From Pictodentalium vernedei (lineage: Eukaryota > Mollusca > Scaphopoda > Dentaliida > Dentaliidae), in assembly GCA_031216915.1 (NCBI GenBank), contig CM062295.1, positions 179,442,927 to 179,506,926 of the forward strand: 64,000 nucleotides of DNA, in the 5' to 3' direction. Both the position numbers and the translations under genes were made by a program. Position 1 is the stretch's first letter; every line of letters begins with the position of its first letter. The notes beneath the pieces were generated by a model. It was not told where the DNA came from. It saw only the letters and a list, made by a program, of their open reading frames with translations, and made no database searches. Shown piece by piece: positions 10,830 to 23,240 of this stretch.

Positions 10830-11400
10830 AAAAAGACTGCCCGGCCACATGTCACCTGAAAAAAAGTGTGCAACTCGAGGTATTTGAAAAAAATTTAATT
10901 TTTCAAAGTCGTAAAAGTGACATAACTCTAGCAAAAAATGTTGGATCAAACCCTGAATTGAACTTGACCTGTATTTTATGTTGATACACCTACATACCAT
11001 ATTTTATTCGATTCGGTCAACAACAACTCAAGTTATCATCGTGAAACCAAAAAAAAAGAATTTTTGAAGTCAAAAAAGGGGCATAACTCAGTCAAATATT
11101 GTTGGACCACACCCCACTTCCAACTTGCACTGTATTTTATATTGATACACCTACATACCAACTTTCATTTGATTTGGCTAACGATAACTGAAGTTATCAT
11201 CGGAAAACTAAAAGAAATGATTTTTTTAAGTAAAAAAAGGGGCGTAACTCTGGCAAAAATTGTCAGCCCGCACCCTGTTTCGAACTAAACCTGTATTTCA
11301 TGTTGACACACATACATACCAAATTTCGTTTGATTTGGCCAACTATAACTAAAGTTATCATTGGGAAACCAAAGGGGGACAGATGCATGCAAGGATGTTC
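10830..11400. repeat. Tandem repeat array, about 3 units of roughly 175 bp
   Basis: Each unit carries GGGGC(A/G)TAACTC, then TTGATACACCTACATACCA, then GATAACT(G/A)AAGTTATCAT and GAAACCAAA. The array ends in GGGGACAGATGCATGCAAGG. The style matches the core arrays of the pearl-like elements, but I could not define ends. Confidence 0.6.
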
Positions 11401-11945
11401 ACACAGATGGACAACTGATAAGAAATACAAATGGGTACTACATAAAATCTGTGTGATCCCAATCAGTTGTTTTCCCTTATCCATTGTTACGATTATAGGT
11501 TCTCAATTAAAACTCACAGATATATCAAATAGCAAACGTTTTAGAGCATTTTTCCACCCTTTAATGTTGGAGTTCACTCAAAGACTGTTTCCTTAAATTG
11601 TAATTGCCATATGATCTAAATTTCCATCTGGTAAGGCAAACACAAGAAAATTGAGAAACACAAGCAATTCTTGAAAAAATGTTTTTGACTTTCGAACGAA
11701 TTTACGATTACTATTAGCCAGTTGTAAGTGCTATCAGCCATTGTGCATTATGCAAAAGGAATCCATTAGAAAGAATTAACGATGTGAAATGTCTCTCATC
11801 CTTTAACAAGTAGACTGCTAACTTATTTCCAGTCATCAAAATTTATTCACTGGTCTTTGGCATGTTGCAATTTATGGGAGAGTACCAAACAGCACTCCCC
11901 CATAAATTGCAACAAAGCAAATCCAGACAATTGAAATAATTTCAC
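11401..11945. other. Intergenic or intronic, one hairpin
   Basis: No supported gene. A hairpin at about 11867-11913 pairs TTGCAATTTATGGGAGAGT with its complement; relatives are at 21310-21363 and 59715-59780. A minus-strand acceptor (TTGCCTTACCAG, about 11632) opens short frames ending in stops within 70 bases; none is convincing. Confidence 0.4.
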
Positions 11946-12030
11946 TCAACTCTTTACCAAGCATGAAAAGCAGATGACACATGCAAAAACGATTCTTGAA
12001 TAACTAATTTTTTTCATTTTTGTCTCAAAA
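11946..12030. repeat. TTAA-type MITE, left part, interrupted
   Basis: Left half of a MITE whose right half is 19437-19592. It reads CTCTTTACC..GCATGAAAAGCAGATGAC..TTGTCTCAAAA and then stops abruptly at the DIRS element. Intact relatives at 40348 and 62163 show the uninterrupted TTTTGTCTCAAAAACATA. Confidence 0.8.
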
Positions 12031-14034
12031 ATTATAAATTTAAAGTAATTTGTATATTTTTATACTTACCAATGGCTCAGACTAGCTGATGCTTAACTCA
12101 AAGTTATTAAGGGCCAAACACAAATTTTGAACCCCCTAATCCCCAAAATTTGCTTGCAAAGCCGAAAATTAAAAGTCCTATGTGGCTCTCCATACATTTA
12201 CTCTCTGTGCATGTGCAGATGTCAGGAAGTGACCGGAATTGGCTCCAACATCATTCTTTGTAGAAGAGAGTACTACATAAAAATTAAACGGAGAGGTATG
12301 AGTGCACACTCATGGGAGTGCCATCTCCATCTGGGCCATTGGTAAGTATAAAAAAAATACAAATTACTATGAATTTATAATATTTTTACACTGTAAACCA
12401 ATGGCCCAGACTAGCTGAATCATAAAAAGGTGGAGGGCTTAGGACTTCAGAATAGTAGATCAACATAGTTCCAATCCTGTAATCCAAGGTGAAAGGAAAA
12501 ATTATTAGGAATTACATGTAAGTCTCTCTATACAGTAATAGAGAAGACATATCATACAAAAGGAGCCCAGTTCAAGTAATTCTGTATACTTAGCATGAAG
12601 ACTATGCTAATTGGATGTAACAAGTTCCCAATTTTTAAGGCTAGCCTGGACTGAACCCCCAAAATTAGGATGGCATATTTGATAATGAGAGAATATCCCC
12701 CACAAACATACGCCATATACAATAAAACTCCAGCTGTATACAGGATATGAGAGTAAAAAATCACCCCCCCCCCCTTTTCTTTTGAAGGAATCTTCAAAAA
12801 GAAAGAGGGGAGCGCTCTGGAATCAGTAAAAGCAGTACCAAAAAACAATATAAATATTTGTCAAACAGGCACTCAGGTATTAATTATTATTAATAAATGG
12901 TGCTTAACGCCACTTCAAAAGCTAAGGCTATAGCAACAATCCCGGTAATTAATATCACCCGCTATATAACGTTCACCGAAGTCGACATATGCAAATAGGT
13001 CGAAAACCGGAGATATAATATATAACATACACATGTCCAATAGAAATACAATGAACGATCTCTGGAAAGTAAACACACTTCCGAGGTAACCCACAGGCGA
13101 CCACATTCAGGCGTATAATAAATTCCAGTAACAACACTCCCCGTGTACTATCCGATATCTATGACATTATAAATGTGCGAATATACGAGAGTGTAAACAA
13201 GGTGTATTCGATTGAGTACTGACATTAATAGAAACCTGGATCTAGAAATGGAAGTAGGTATGATTAACAGGCTCGACACGGACAACCCCCGAAATAATTC
13301 ATAATTTCTAAGGTCCATGACATACAATAATGCATCTGCCTAATAATTCATTATTATGCGAGTGAGCATTGAAAACCCACATGTAATCATCTGAATACCA
13401 GATCTGAAGTCATATCGAACCCTCCCCACCCGCATTACTTAATCATTCTTGTGTTAGTCATAAAATAATATAGGAACCGCAATGGTTCCCTCATGTCTAA
13501 CCGACTCCATTATGCCACCATGGGTGGATAAGGATGTGAAGAACAAAAACTTCCCCTGATAAAGAAGGTCCTCTCGAGGAGGAAGCTTCCGGGAACGTCC
13601 CATAACAGACACTTGAGAAGACTGATCCAATGTTTCTGTGATGACAGAAGTGCTACTAGTAGGATTCACAACAAGACTGTTTGTTCTTAAACATAATCTA
13701 GAGGATTCACAACAAGACTGTTTGATCTTAAACATAATCTACTGGATCAACTGAATTGGAGGATACACGTATCCTATCATTCATCCCCATGAGATTGGCA
13801 GAGCGTATAATGCATACGCTCAATGGTCTGGGCATGGCGACACGAACGACGGTAACTGATTGTTCCAGTGTGTTGCAAACAGATCTATCATGGGGCGATA
13901 CCTCTGGTAGCAAATCTGCCCAAATACTCGCTTGTTGAGCGTCCACTCCAATTGCAACAGGTGACCTTCCCGAGAGAGCGAGTCTGCTAGTATGTCCAGA
14001 CGCACACACAAATGACTACTTATGTGGCTATGAG

Positions 14035-14395
14035 TATTTATTTATTGATGTTTAAGGTCACATATTTATGCACAATGGCTAATCATGACTGTGACAGTTT
14101 TACGGGTGGAGGAAGCTGGAGTACCCGGAGAGAACCACCGAGCAACGACGAGCAGCTGCCAGCTCCCCAACATCGTAACTCCGCACTGCGGCACAGGCAG
14201 GGTTAGATTGGCTGAAGACATGCGTACCATCGACGTGCAGTACGCCTTAGTACATGGCGTCATCGTGCCCCCACGCGGGCAATGGAGATGAAGTGTCTTG
14301 CCCAAGGACACAACGCGGTTCCCGCAGGTGGGATTCAAACCGAGGACCTCTCGGCTTGCAGCCTGCACCTCTACCTACTGAGCCACCGCGCTCCC
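14035..14395 (-). mobile_element. tRNA-derived SINE, full-length copy
   Basis: The minus-strand 5' end has tRNA-like promoter boxes: box A TGGCTCAGTAGGTAGAGG and box B GGTTTGAATCC. It continues through a central GGCACGATGACGCC / ACTAAGGCGTACTG region, the GGAGAGAACCACC complement, and a 3' tail TGTGACCTTAAACATCAATA followed by AAATA repeats. It is flanked by a perfect 11-bp target-site duplication, GTGGCTATGAG (14024-14034 and 14396-14406). Related copies are at 55786-56140, 59256-59565 and, diverged, 58530-58823. Confidence 0.88.
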
Positions 14396-14479
14396 GTGGC
14401 TATGAGAAAGTAAAACAGGATACTTATGTGGTTAAAGTCTGTTACCTGGCTAGCCACGTAACAGAATCTCTTATTTGTG

Positions 14480-14720
14480 GGGGGGGGGGGGGGGGGGGTT
14501 GGATAAATGTAGAGTAGGGTTAAGGCATTCTGGGGTGGGGTTTAGGGATGGGGTGGGGGCCAGTGAAGGGGTGTTTGAGTTATGTGGCTAGGGTTAGGGT
14601 TAGTTTAGGGTTAGGGTTAGCTAAGGGTTAGGGTGGGTAGGGTTAGGGTCAGTAAAGGGTAGGGTTAGCTGACCCCCCCAAAAAAAAATTCCCCCCCCCC
14701 CCCAAAAAAAAAACAAACTT
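14480..14720. repeat. Interstitial TTAGGG-like tract with G and C homopolymers
   Basis: A run of about 20 G is followed by GGGTTAGGGTTAG-type repeats mixed with GGGTGGG and GGGTAGGG, then two C runs with A runs. It is internal to the TIR element at 14008-14797. Confidence 0.8.
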
Positions 14721-17700
14721 GTTTTATTATGTTAGACATGTGTTTTAGGTCAGCTACCTAACATGTCCATAAAATAGCCACATAAGTAGCCATTTGTAAG
14801 AACATCCGACCAGGCATATGATGGATAGAAAGATGAATATGATGATTCATGATGTATAGGAAAATCTTCTCCGTTAGTTGGCATAACGGAAATGAATGTG
14901 TGCCGCCCTGGTTCCTGATGTACGCTACTACTGTCGAGTTGTCCGACCAAATTTGAACACGGACATCCGTTATTATGTGAATCAATGTTGTAGCACTAGC
15001 TGTACTGACATCATCTCTTTGATGTTTATGTGGTTCTCCTGGAACCAAGGGTCCCAAAGACCCTGACACTTCAAGACTGCGCGACTTAGGGTCGCACCCC
15101 AACCCGTCTGACTCGCATCCGTCATAAATGTGAAAGCTGGATCCACCAGTTTCAGCGGAACTCGCTGTGTTAACCATTGAATATCTGTCCAAATCTGAAC
15201 CCTTGTTTTACGTGGCCTGTTAAAACAATACTGGTTCAAGCAAAAGCGTCTTCACACTCCAGTTCTGAGTAAAGAATATCTGGAGGGAACGTGCGCGCAG
15301 ATGGCCCATCGGAATGAGATCCACAGCCGCTCTGCACAGCTCCAACAGTCGCATGAATTCCCTCACTATTAATGCATGTGAGTGTAGACAAAAGCGAGCA
15401 TAACAACTGACTAATTTCGCTCTGGGTAACAACAGATGAACCAGATTGTTGTGAGTCTCAAAGCTCATTCCCAAGTGAATAGATGACTTGTACGGAGGTA
15501 GATCCGACTTTTTCTCGTTTACAATGAAACCGAGACGTCAGCATAATAGAAGCAGACTCTGAACATCGTTCTGATGAATAATTCTTTCTGTTGTCGTATC
15601 CTGTAGAAGGTCGTCCAAGTAAGCCGACGTTACCACAGACAAAATGAGCTCGTAAGTAAGACATTACCGAGTTCATTATTCAAGTGAAACGCCCAGGGGG
15701 CCAGATTCAGACCAGGGCATATTGTTCTGAACTGATACACCTTCCCTTGTAAGGCAAACCGCAGGTACTTTTAGAATGCCGGATGTACCAGGACATGAAA
15801 GTATGCATCCTTAGATCTATGCTTGCCGTATAGTCGATCACTCGAACGCTCGCTTTTACCGACCGAATGATTTCCATAAATAAATTTTTGGAGCCATGAT
15901 AAGCTTGTTATCCAGCTCAAGTCTATTACCGGTCAGAACGAGCCATCTAGCTTCTGTACGAGGAACAGGTGACTGTAAAAATCTTGAGAATCCTGATTCT
16001 CGACGACCTGTATTGCTTGATAAGAGAGCTTATACATCCGGTAGGAGAAACTCTCTTATGCAAGAATTTGATGGAAGATTTATACAACGCGGACAGCTTG
16101 TTGGTGGGGTTTTTGCTCGGAACGATAGCCGTAAGCCGTCCGAGACTACACTTCTCACCCACTGATCTTCAGTGATTATTATCCATTTTTTTGCAGATCT
16201 TGATAACCTTCCGCCAACTGGCCAGCAACAGAGGTCTAAACCATCACCTGTATGACCTGCGAGGCTTACGGGAGGAGGAACCACGTCCTCCCCACGAAAA
16301 ATCTTGTCTCGTCGGCCTAGGGGCGTCTGACCTATAGTCCCGATCAGATCTACGCCCCTTTCCCAAGTCGCTATACTGACGACGTCCAGAGTAATTATAA
16401 GAGGGTTTGTTGTACCCTTGTGAGGAGTTTCCTTTCGATGATTTTTGTCTGGAACACCCTCCTTTACTCTTGTCTGCTGAAGTAGGTCGTTGATACACCG
16501 ACTTCAAAAGCAGAGCACTAGATGCTTTCTTAGTAGCCTGATCATAGACTAACGAAAGTTAGTTGTCGAAAATAAAATGTCTGGAAACCCGAGCGACTCG
16601 GAGAGAGCTTATTACCTTGTCATCTTATCAGTGATGACGACGCAAGGGCAGCATCATGTCTGATTAACTCCAGATTAGCCACTGTTAGGGCGGAGTTATA
16701 TGTGGTACACATAACTGCCCTGGAAAGAACTCTAAGAGAGGTATGAACGTCCTCAAATTCCTTTCCCTTGAAATGTTGCGCCATAGCTCTTGTAAGATGA
16801 TCTGCGTAAGACATAATGTCCAAATTTGCTCTATTTGAAGAAATTGCCGTCTCAATTGTGTCTGAGCGAATAGTGAATGATACACGTAAGGATATCTCTA
16901 GATCCCCGGCCTGCTCATCCAAACGCAGAAGAACTCTCTGAACATCTTCCCCGACCATTTTTAAATGAACGTATATGTACGGTATGTATACGGAAGATGA
17001 AGATAAGAAACTGCTTTCTTCCTTGCACTCAAGAAGATAAATACGGCGGCGTCTATATGGCTGAAAGCCTGCGACACCTGCAAAAACTGAACCGGAAAGG
17101 AAAGGACGTCCTCCTTTGTCCAGATAGAGTCTGCGCCTAACGAAGCCAGCGGATTCTCTCTTGTCGCAGCATTCTGATCCAGCAGAACAAAATCAGGATA
17201 GTATTGATGGATGAAAGCCATCGCAACCCTGTACTGTTCCGAAAGGGAAGGGTAATCCTCTTCCTTATCCCTTTCACCATCCGAGAGAATCAGTTGCGAA
17301 TCTCGGTCCATTGCATCTACATGAACAGACAACTGGACCGACCCAGCACCGTCCGACAGCTCAGATTCTGAGTCTGAGGGAGGCTGCATCTGCACTTGCT
17401 GGGATGCTGCGATCAGCTGCACAATCTGCGACAGCAAGTCCGTCACCAAGGTCTGAGGAGCAGCAGTCTTCCATTCCTCAGCCACATGCTGCTCCTGGGA
17501 TGGTGTGTCGGAAACGGATCCTTTTGCCGAAAGTCCTGATGATCAAGACCTTGTCTCCCTAGCTACCGGATGGTCCAACTTCACGGGCGAAGAGTGGTTC
17601 CTTCTTCATGCAACAGGCTGGATATCCGAAGTTGGGTAGCTAGGATGTGGTCGTGTGTGCTTAAATAACGTAGCGGAGAAACCGTGACTGAAGCTAACTC

Positions 17701-19436
17701 TGGATGCAGACTAGATGGTGGTAGACATATGCTCCGTCTCGTGAAAGTTTCCAACCAGAAAACTTCATTTTGGCCTTGTGAAGCGGAGGGCGGACATATG
17801 CTCCGGCTTGTGCAAGTTTCTCAAAACAACATCTGACCCCAGACCTTGCTAGAATAGAGAGGGGGGCCTCTCCCGCTCGCGGTCTATCAGACCTCGCCGA
17901 GTACAAGAACTTGCTGACTTCCTCCCTATTTCCTCTCTATTTCTGTCGTCGCTGGGTGAGCTATTTATATTATAGTGCTCGCTCTACCCAATCCACTTCT
18001 TAGACCGCAAAGGACTTACCCAGTGTCACGGCACCCACGGATGGAGTACCGCTTCACCAGTCAAGCTAGCTGCTTGCAAGAGATTAAAACCTTAAACAAC
18101 AAAGGTCCTAACTCTTGCAATAATGAGCACTGCAGCTAGCTCTATATGCTCCACGGAGCGCCACGGCGGTAGCACACTTGGATGGGTGTCAGAATATCAT
18201 CACCATGTTCATGTTCCTCTGAAACAGAAACTGACAGAATGAATTAAAATGCGGTGAGAGGCTCTGATCCTCAGGACCTCACCGCCAACAACGTACCACG
18301 ACACCCAACTCCAACATCAGTCATCCCAGTGCAACACAAGAATGACACGAGTCCACAGGAGTGTATCAACTAAAGTTGATATCAGTCCTCCAAACTCCAC
18401 AACAATATATATATATAACTGAGATACATGAATAATAACAATCATAATTAAATTCAAAATATTTTTTGTAAACGAAAAATTTTGAAAAAATGCCTAAGTT
18501 CCCCAAAGGGAACATTAAGAGCCCAAGGGCATCCTGATTGAGCCTAAGTGTGGACAAAATCCAAACTTTTTTTGAGCTACTCTACCGGAATAATAATCCA
18601 TGTATCCTACAGTATACTACAGTAATAGAATATAAAAAACTACCTATATATGAGGACTTTGACAATGGAAACAATGTCAATGTAAACAAGACATCAGACA
18701 CACAAAAAGGCCCCAAGTCAGAACCAATTTAAATGCTATCAGATGCAAAGCTAAATCTTCAAACGAAGAAAAAACGATACATCAGATAGAAGATGCAAGA
18801 CTAAATGGCCTAACACCCCTAGGGTGAGGACGTAACCCTGGGGAAGAAACAGATTAATATTCTGTAATAAATGTTAAACTCCCAAGAAATTTAATAAAAA
18901 ATTTCATTAAAAAATACCCCAAAAGCTTAAGAGTTTTTTAACAGGAAGGGTTCATGGAAGGATAGAGAAGAAATACTTAACAAACAGTGGAATAATCATT
19001 TTCAAAAATGATGATGTCAGGCATATGTCCCGAAATTGGGAAACATAGAATAATTTTATAAATATTATAGTTACAGCCCTGAATGTCCAAAACCACCGTT
19101 GAACACTTCCTTCATCCAATAACAGCCTTGTATCCACCAATTCTTGCATTGATTTGTGTCTGGCATCCTCAAAAAGGAGATTTTAAAGCACAGATGTCAT
19201 TTCATTGTTGATGACTTTAGGGCCAAACAAAGAATGATGTTGGCGCCAATTCCGGTCACTTCCTGACATCTGCACATGCACGGAGAGTAAATGTATGGAG
19301 GGCCAGATAGAACTTTTAATTTTTGGTTTTGCTAGCAAATTTTGGGGATTGGAGGGTTCAAAATTTGTGTTTGGCCCTTAATAACTTTGAGTTTTAGCAC
19401 CAGCTAGTCTGGGCCATTGGTTTACACTGTAAAAAT

Positions 19437-19592
19437 ACATAGGTTATGACCCCTCATTGGAATGAGCTCGTTCCACTGAGGAGTCATAACCTATGTTTTT
19501 GAGACAAAAAATAAAAAAATAATGAAAATTGATTGGCGATTTTTTAAACTAACGCTGGCCAGTATTGTTGGTTACATTGGGTAAAGGGTTAA
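19437..19592. repeat. TTAA-type MITE, right part
   Basis: It resumes at ACATAGGTTATGACCCCTC and runs to GGGTAAAGGGTTAA. It completes the MITE begun at 11946-12030. Confidence 0.8.
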
Positions 19593-19643
19593 AAGATAAT
19601 ATGAAGCACATCCACAGAGCATGAAGCCTTTGAATTGCTGTAC

Positions 19644-19705
19644 CTGCACTTCAGAATAAAACCCAAATATGGACTTCCATCACTCTTCCAGTCAACAAAC
19701 ACATA
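19644..19705 (-). CDS. Candidate exon, exon-like repeat copy 1
   Basis: A 62-bp segment with acceptor CCGTTTTCAG and donor GTACAG, incoming phase 0, outgoing phase 2. It reads YVFVDWKSDGSPYLGFILKC. It would follow 39789-39956 in phase. However, a diverged copy of the same segment with its flanks occurs near 41990-42070 on the same strand (SEAYIYLGSILKR), and the two share a 21-base stretch after the donor. It may be an old exon duplication or part of an unrecognised repeat. I do not recognise the peptide. Confidence 0.4.
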
Positions 19706-22240
19706 CTGAAAACGGCAATATAACACAATACGGTGGAAAACACTAAATAGGATATCTCTGATTTGAGTAATCCTGTTAACTGCACATAACTTTCAAACAC
19801 CAAACTATTTCCCTCGCAGAAATTTAATCCCTCATTTGACATTTTTATTGCCTTGCAGCATCTTCCAAATCACTGCTATATCACGAGAGTTGAAACCTTT
19901 TATGTTTTTTGATTGATGTACGTAACTGAAATCTGAAGAGCATAACTTAAGATGCAAAACAGTTTTATTTTTTAAATTAAACAAGTTTTTTTTTTTTTTG
20001 TAATTGTGGACTTCTAATATATTCTGTGTGTGAAATGACAGAGAAAAGCCTCTCAATTCAGGCTCACTATATGCAAGAAACCAATAAAATAAAAAAAAAA
20101 CTTTCTCTCTGACTGATTGAAAAACATATTGTCTCAGAATAAATTAATTTATTTTGTGTGGCCTTGATAGCATTATTGATTATAGAACAAACGCCTGTTT
20201 ATTGAATAAATTATTCCACAATTAATCCAAGAATTACTCTTGACAACAACTGAATTCCCCATGTTTACAGATCTATGTGGCACCTGTACAACATGTATGG
20301 GCATCTAATCTTTTGTATCTTGTTCGACAGATCTCACTAAGCATAAGGCATAAGGTGAGTAAGTAGTACCAAGGACTAACTGTACACTAACCGGGTTAAA
20401 TATGATACTACTATACCAAACAGCGAAACGCACCCAACAATCTCACATGACCTTGCTTTATGCACCACCTATGACCACAACACAATGCTAACAGCATTAA
20501 GTAGGTTATTTGTACCAAGTCTAACAGTTTTGATGCGAGTAAGAAAGTAATGTCCAACAAAACCAGTTGCTTTCTGACAAAAAAGGGTGCAATTCATTTT
20601 TTTATATGACAAAATCTTCCAATTTTTATTACAAAACTTGTGATCTTGGTTCATGACAAAACCTCGCAATTTTATTACAAAAGTGGTGAGCTAGACAAAA
20701 CCTTGTGATTTTTATTACAAAAGTGGGAGCCATGAGAGAAGTCATCAGTTATTACAAAAGAAGGCTTAACCTTCCTATTCTCAATGGAAGAAACTTGATC
20801 AACTCGCTTGACAGAGGGATCATAAACTCTGTTTTTCAGGTAAAAAACTGAAAATGTTCGTGATTTAAAATTTTTTGTCTTATTCAAGGAATAGTTTAAG
20901 TAAGTGTTTTCTGATAGTCTTGTTTGGTAAAACCTTAATCTGGTAAGAGTCTGCAATAAAAATCTACAAAATTGTCAAAAGAAAAAAACTGCTTTACAAC
21001 ATTTCTACACATTAAAGTACTGAAATACTCAAGGTATATCTTTAAGATGAGATACAGGGACATTGGACCCAGCTCAACATTTCACATCATGCTCAGTATT
21101 TGAATGAAAGGATGACCATCCTTTAATCCTTTGAGACTTTAATTAACCTGATGTTCAAAAGTCACTGGGACTTCAGTTTCTTCAACATTTTTCAAAATGC
21201 CACATCAAATGTCGCAAAGTATAAATAACAAGATATTTTTCACATCAGTGATTATCTCATTGAGGGATAGATTATTTTTGGTGGTCTGAATTGGTTATTC
21301 AAAACTTGTTTTATTACAAATTATTGTAGAGTGCCCACAGGCACTCTCCAATAATTTGTAATAAAGCAAATTTATATAAACAAAATATTATTTGTGTTTG
21401 ACTGAATATGAAATATAAGCAAGAAAGTGTTGGCTTTTGCTCTGGTATCCTCATTTTTTTAAAAATCTGTGCAATGTGAAATGACTGTTAGACCTCACAA
21501 AGTAGATGTTCTGTTTTTCAGGCCATTTTTTTGTAAAATTGCATGTGGGTGGGCATTTTTTTATTTTTGTAATTATTTCTTTGAAATCAATAGTTCATTT
21601 TGTTGGTTTGTTTTATATTTAGGTCTCATAATCTACAGAATAGCATGGTTGATGGTGTATTTCGTCTCTTTAGTGCAAGAAGGCATTGCAAAGCCTTGAT
21701 GCACTCAAGGGACAAATGTATCAATTTTATTAACCTGTGTAAAATATCAGACATATAAGGAATGATCATTTGTTTCTGTCTATTTCTTGAGTTATGAACC
21801 CCAAAAAACAAAGGCCTAACTGTGTAAATGGGCATAGCCCATTTATGGTATGTTTGTCCTTTGTTCAGGGGGTTCATAACTCAAGAAATAGACAAAATCA
21901 AATTTACTACTTAAAGAAGTTTATATAAAAACCAGGTCGCATCATGCTTCCTAGTGATAACAAAATAAAAAGGCATAATTTTCTAAAGTTCTGCTTGAAA
22001 TAAGAATACATTTCACTGAAATTAAAAATGTTAATGACCAATGAATTGCGTAAGTTAAAAGGAACATTATAGGCCATGCCCACACAAAAATTTAACCTCC
22101 TTTTCCACTTGACAGGAGGGTGCTGCCATTCAAAGCAACACTGAGTTAAATTAAATTCTGATTTTGACCATTTCCTTTTGAAAACACAGTTTGTAAATGT
22201 GGTGTTCAACATAAACCCAGATGACATGAAGCTGGTTGAA
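19706..22240. other. Non-coding stretch with minor repeats
   Basis: No supported gene. Short local repeats at 20560-20760 (ACAAAACCT..TTTTATTACAAAAG). Hairpins at 21310-21363 (ATTACAAATTATTG/complement) and 21766-21903 (TGTCTATTTCTTGAGTTATG and its complement about 130 bases apart). Confidence 0.45.
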
Positions 22241-22242
22241 CT

Positions 22243-23240
22243 TTATCTCAGAAAGAGTTCATTCAGGCTATTTGGAAATTGGATAATTTTGTTTGCATGA
22301 GTTTCGTTAGTGCCAATTGTGGATTCCATTGATGGCAGTGATGAAGCATTTTGTTCTTGTTGTGCATGAAGCTGAATTGTTAGAGGACGGTGTTTGACTG
22401 ATGTTTTGTTTCTGTAAAGTGGAACATTTCCTATTGTAACTGCAGACTGAACCTTCATTTCTGTGTCCACTCATGTACATAATGTGTTGTAGTTCAAATC
22501 CAGCATCCATTGCCTGGATACCAGTTGCATGTAAACCATGTACCATGTATGTACATTTTGTATTTTGTGATATTCAGACATTAATTTTGAGACCTGATAT
22601 TCTTTTACACTCTTGTAAGTAAACCACATACATCAGTTGATGGTGAAAGGAGAGCATTCTTAGAACAGTGGCTGAAGAGAGATTTTACATTTGGGTCAGT
22701 TTTTTCAATTAACAATCAAAGTGATTTAACAGGACAAAAATTATCATTTCTTGCATACATCATTTTATTAGACAGTGCTTCCTCATTGACGAGATCACCC
22801 TGGAAATTTTTTTGCTGGGTTTCATGTGCAATGAGGACATATTCACAGTGAGTTTCATCTTTACAAAACCAGAATGAATTCAATGTAAGTTGCTTGTGGA
22901 ATTCATGATCCCGACTAACAAAAGGGAGGGCTAAATGTACCACGCCCTGTTTCTTAGGATAACTGAATTCATTGTGGAGTGCAGGTAGGTGGCAATTTTA
23001 TTTAAACCAGTCCGATAAATTATACCTTTATGAGAGGTTGGGCATGACAATTTGTGCTTCAGGTTGAATTTTAGTTTTGCGTTCAACATATTGTTAGCAT
23101 CTCTGAAAATTTTATCTTTCACAATATCAATGTTCAACACCAAACCATTTAAATGTCTATTTATCACAGATCTAACATTCTTGAGGGTGTTTTTGTGATA
23201 TTCTTGATTTGAATCTTGTTTTATTTATTATTATGACCGG
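22243..23240 (-). pseudogene. Crypton-type tyrosine recombinase relic
   Basis: Three minus-strand open stretches in two frames (22931-23167, 22716-22943, 22307-22546) follow the order of a Crypton (DUF3504/KIAA1958-like) recombinase. First comes NTLKNV and VINRHLN, with DANNMLNAKLKFNLKHK and SHKG. Then HKQLTLNSFWFCKDETHCEY, ETQQKNFQG, MYAR and CPVKSL. Last is LHATGIQAMDAGFELQHIMY followed by MSGHRNEGSVCSYNR. The last block holds the GHR and the putative nucleophile tyrosine (SYNR). The box usually reading H-x-L-R is HGLH here, so the arginine appears lost. At least two frameshifts separate the parts. Cryptons are DNA transposons; some were domesticated, but this copy is decayed. Confidence 0.7.

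Larger units (their letters stand above)
14008..14797. mobile_element. TIR element inside DIRS A
   Basis: The ends are ACAAATGACTACTTATGTGG at left and the complement of ACAAATGGCTACTTATGTGG at right: a 24-bp TIR with one mismatch. Inside are a SINE (14035-14395), homopolymer G and C runs and TTAGGG-like repeats (14480-14720). There is no coding content. Superfamily not assigned. Confidence 0.7.
12031..19436 (-). mobile_element. DIRS-type retroelement A, fossil
   Basis: Family: DIRS (tyrosine-recombinase retrotransposon), subfamily with AGACTAGCTGGTGC termini. Inverted terminal repeats are at both ends, and an internal complementary region near 12340-12420 repeats the two ends back to back; this fixes the boundaries. 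Parts recognised on the minus strand are Gag-like pieces and RT/RNase H-like pieces; no recombinase part is recognisable. It is broken, with well over ten breaks, and looks old. It carries a later TIR element with a SINE inside it (14008-14797). It sits inside a MITE with no target-site duplication, as expected for DIRS. Confidence 0.85.

Noticed and set aside
11568-11634. Last exon after the acceptor at about 11632
   Set aside because: Two frames are open for only 11-22 codons before stops, they disagree on phase, and neither peptide is recognisable.
14335-14395. A functional tRNA gene
   Set aside because: A and B boxes are present but the sequence continues into a SINE body with target-site duplications and cannot form a clean cloverleaf.
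14480-14720. A true telomere or chromosome-fusion point
   Set aside because: The tract is short, impure and enclosed by the TIRs of a small element.
20469-20956. Two minus-strand open frames of 66 and 93 codons
   Set aside because: They overlie a short local repeat (TTTTATTACAAAAG) and have low-complexity, unrecognised translations.
21125-21180. Exon-like minus-strand stretch (NVEETEVPVTFEHQ before GTTAAT)
   Set aside because: There is no AG acceptor in the needed interval and an in-frame stop lies just upstream.
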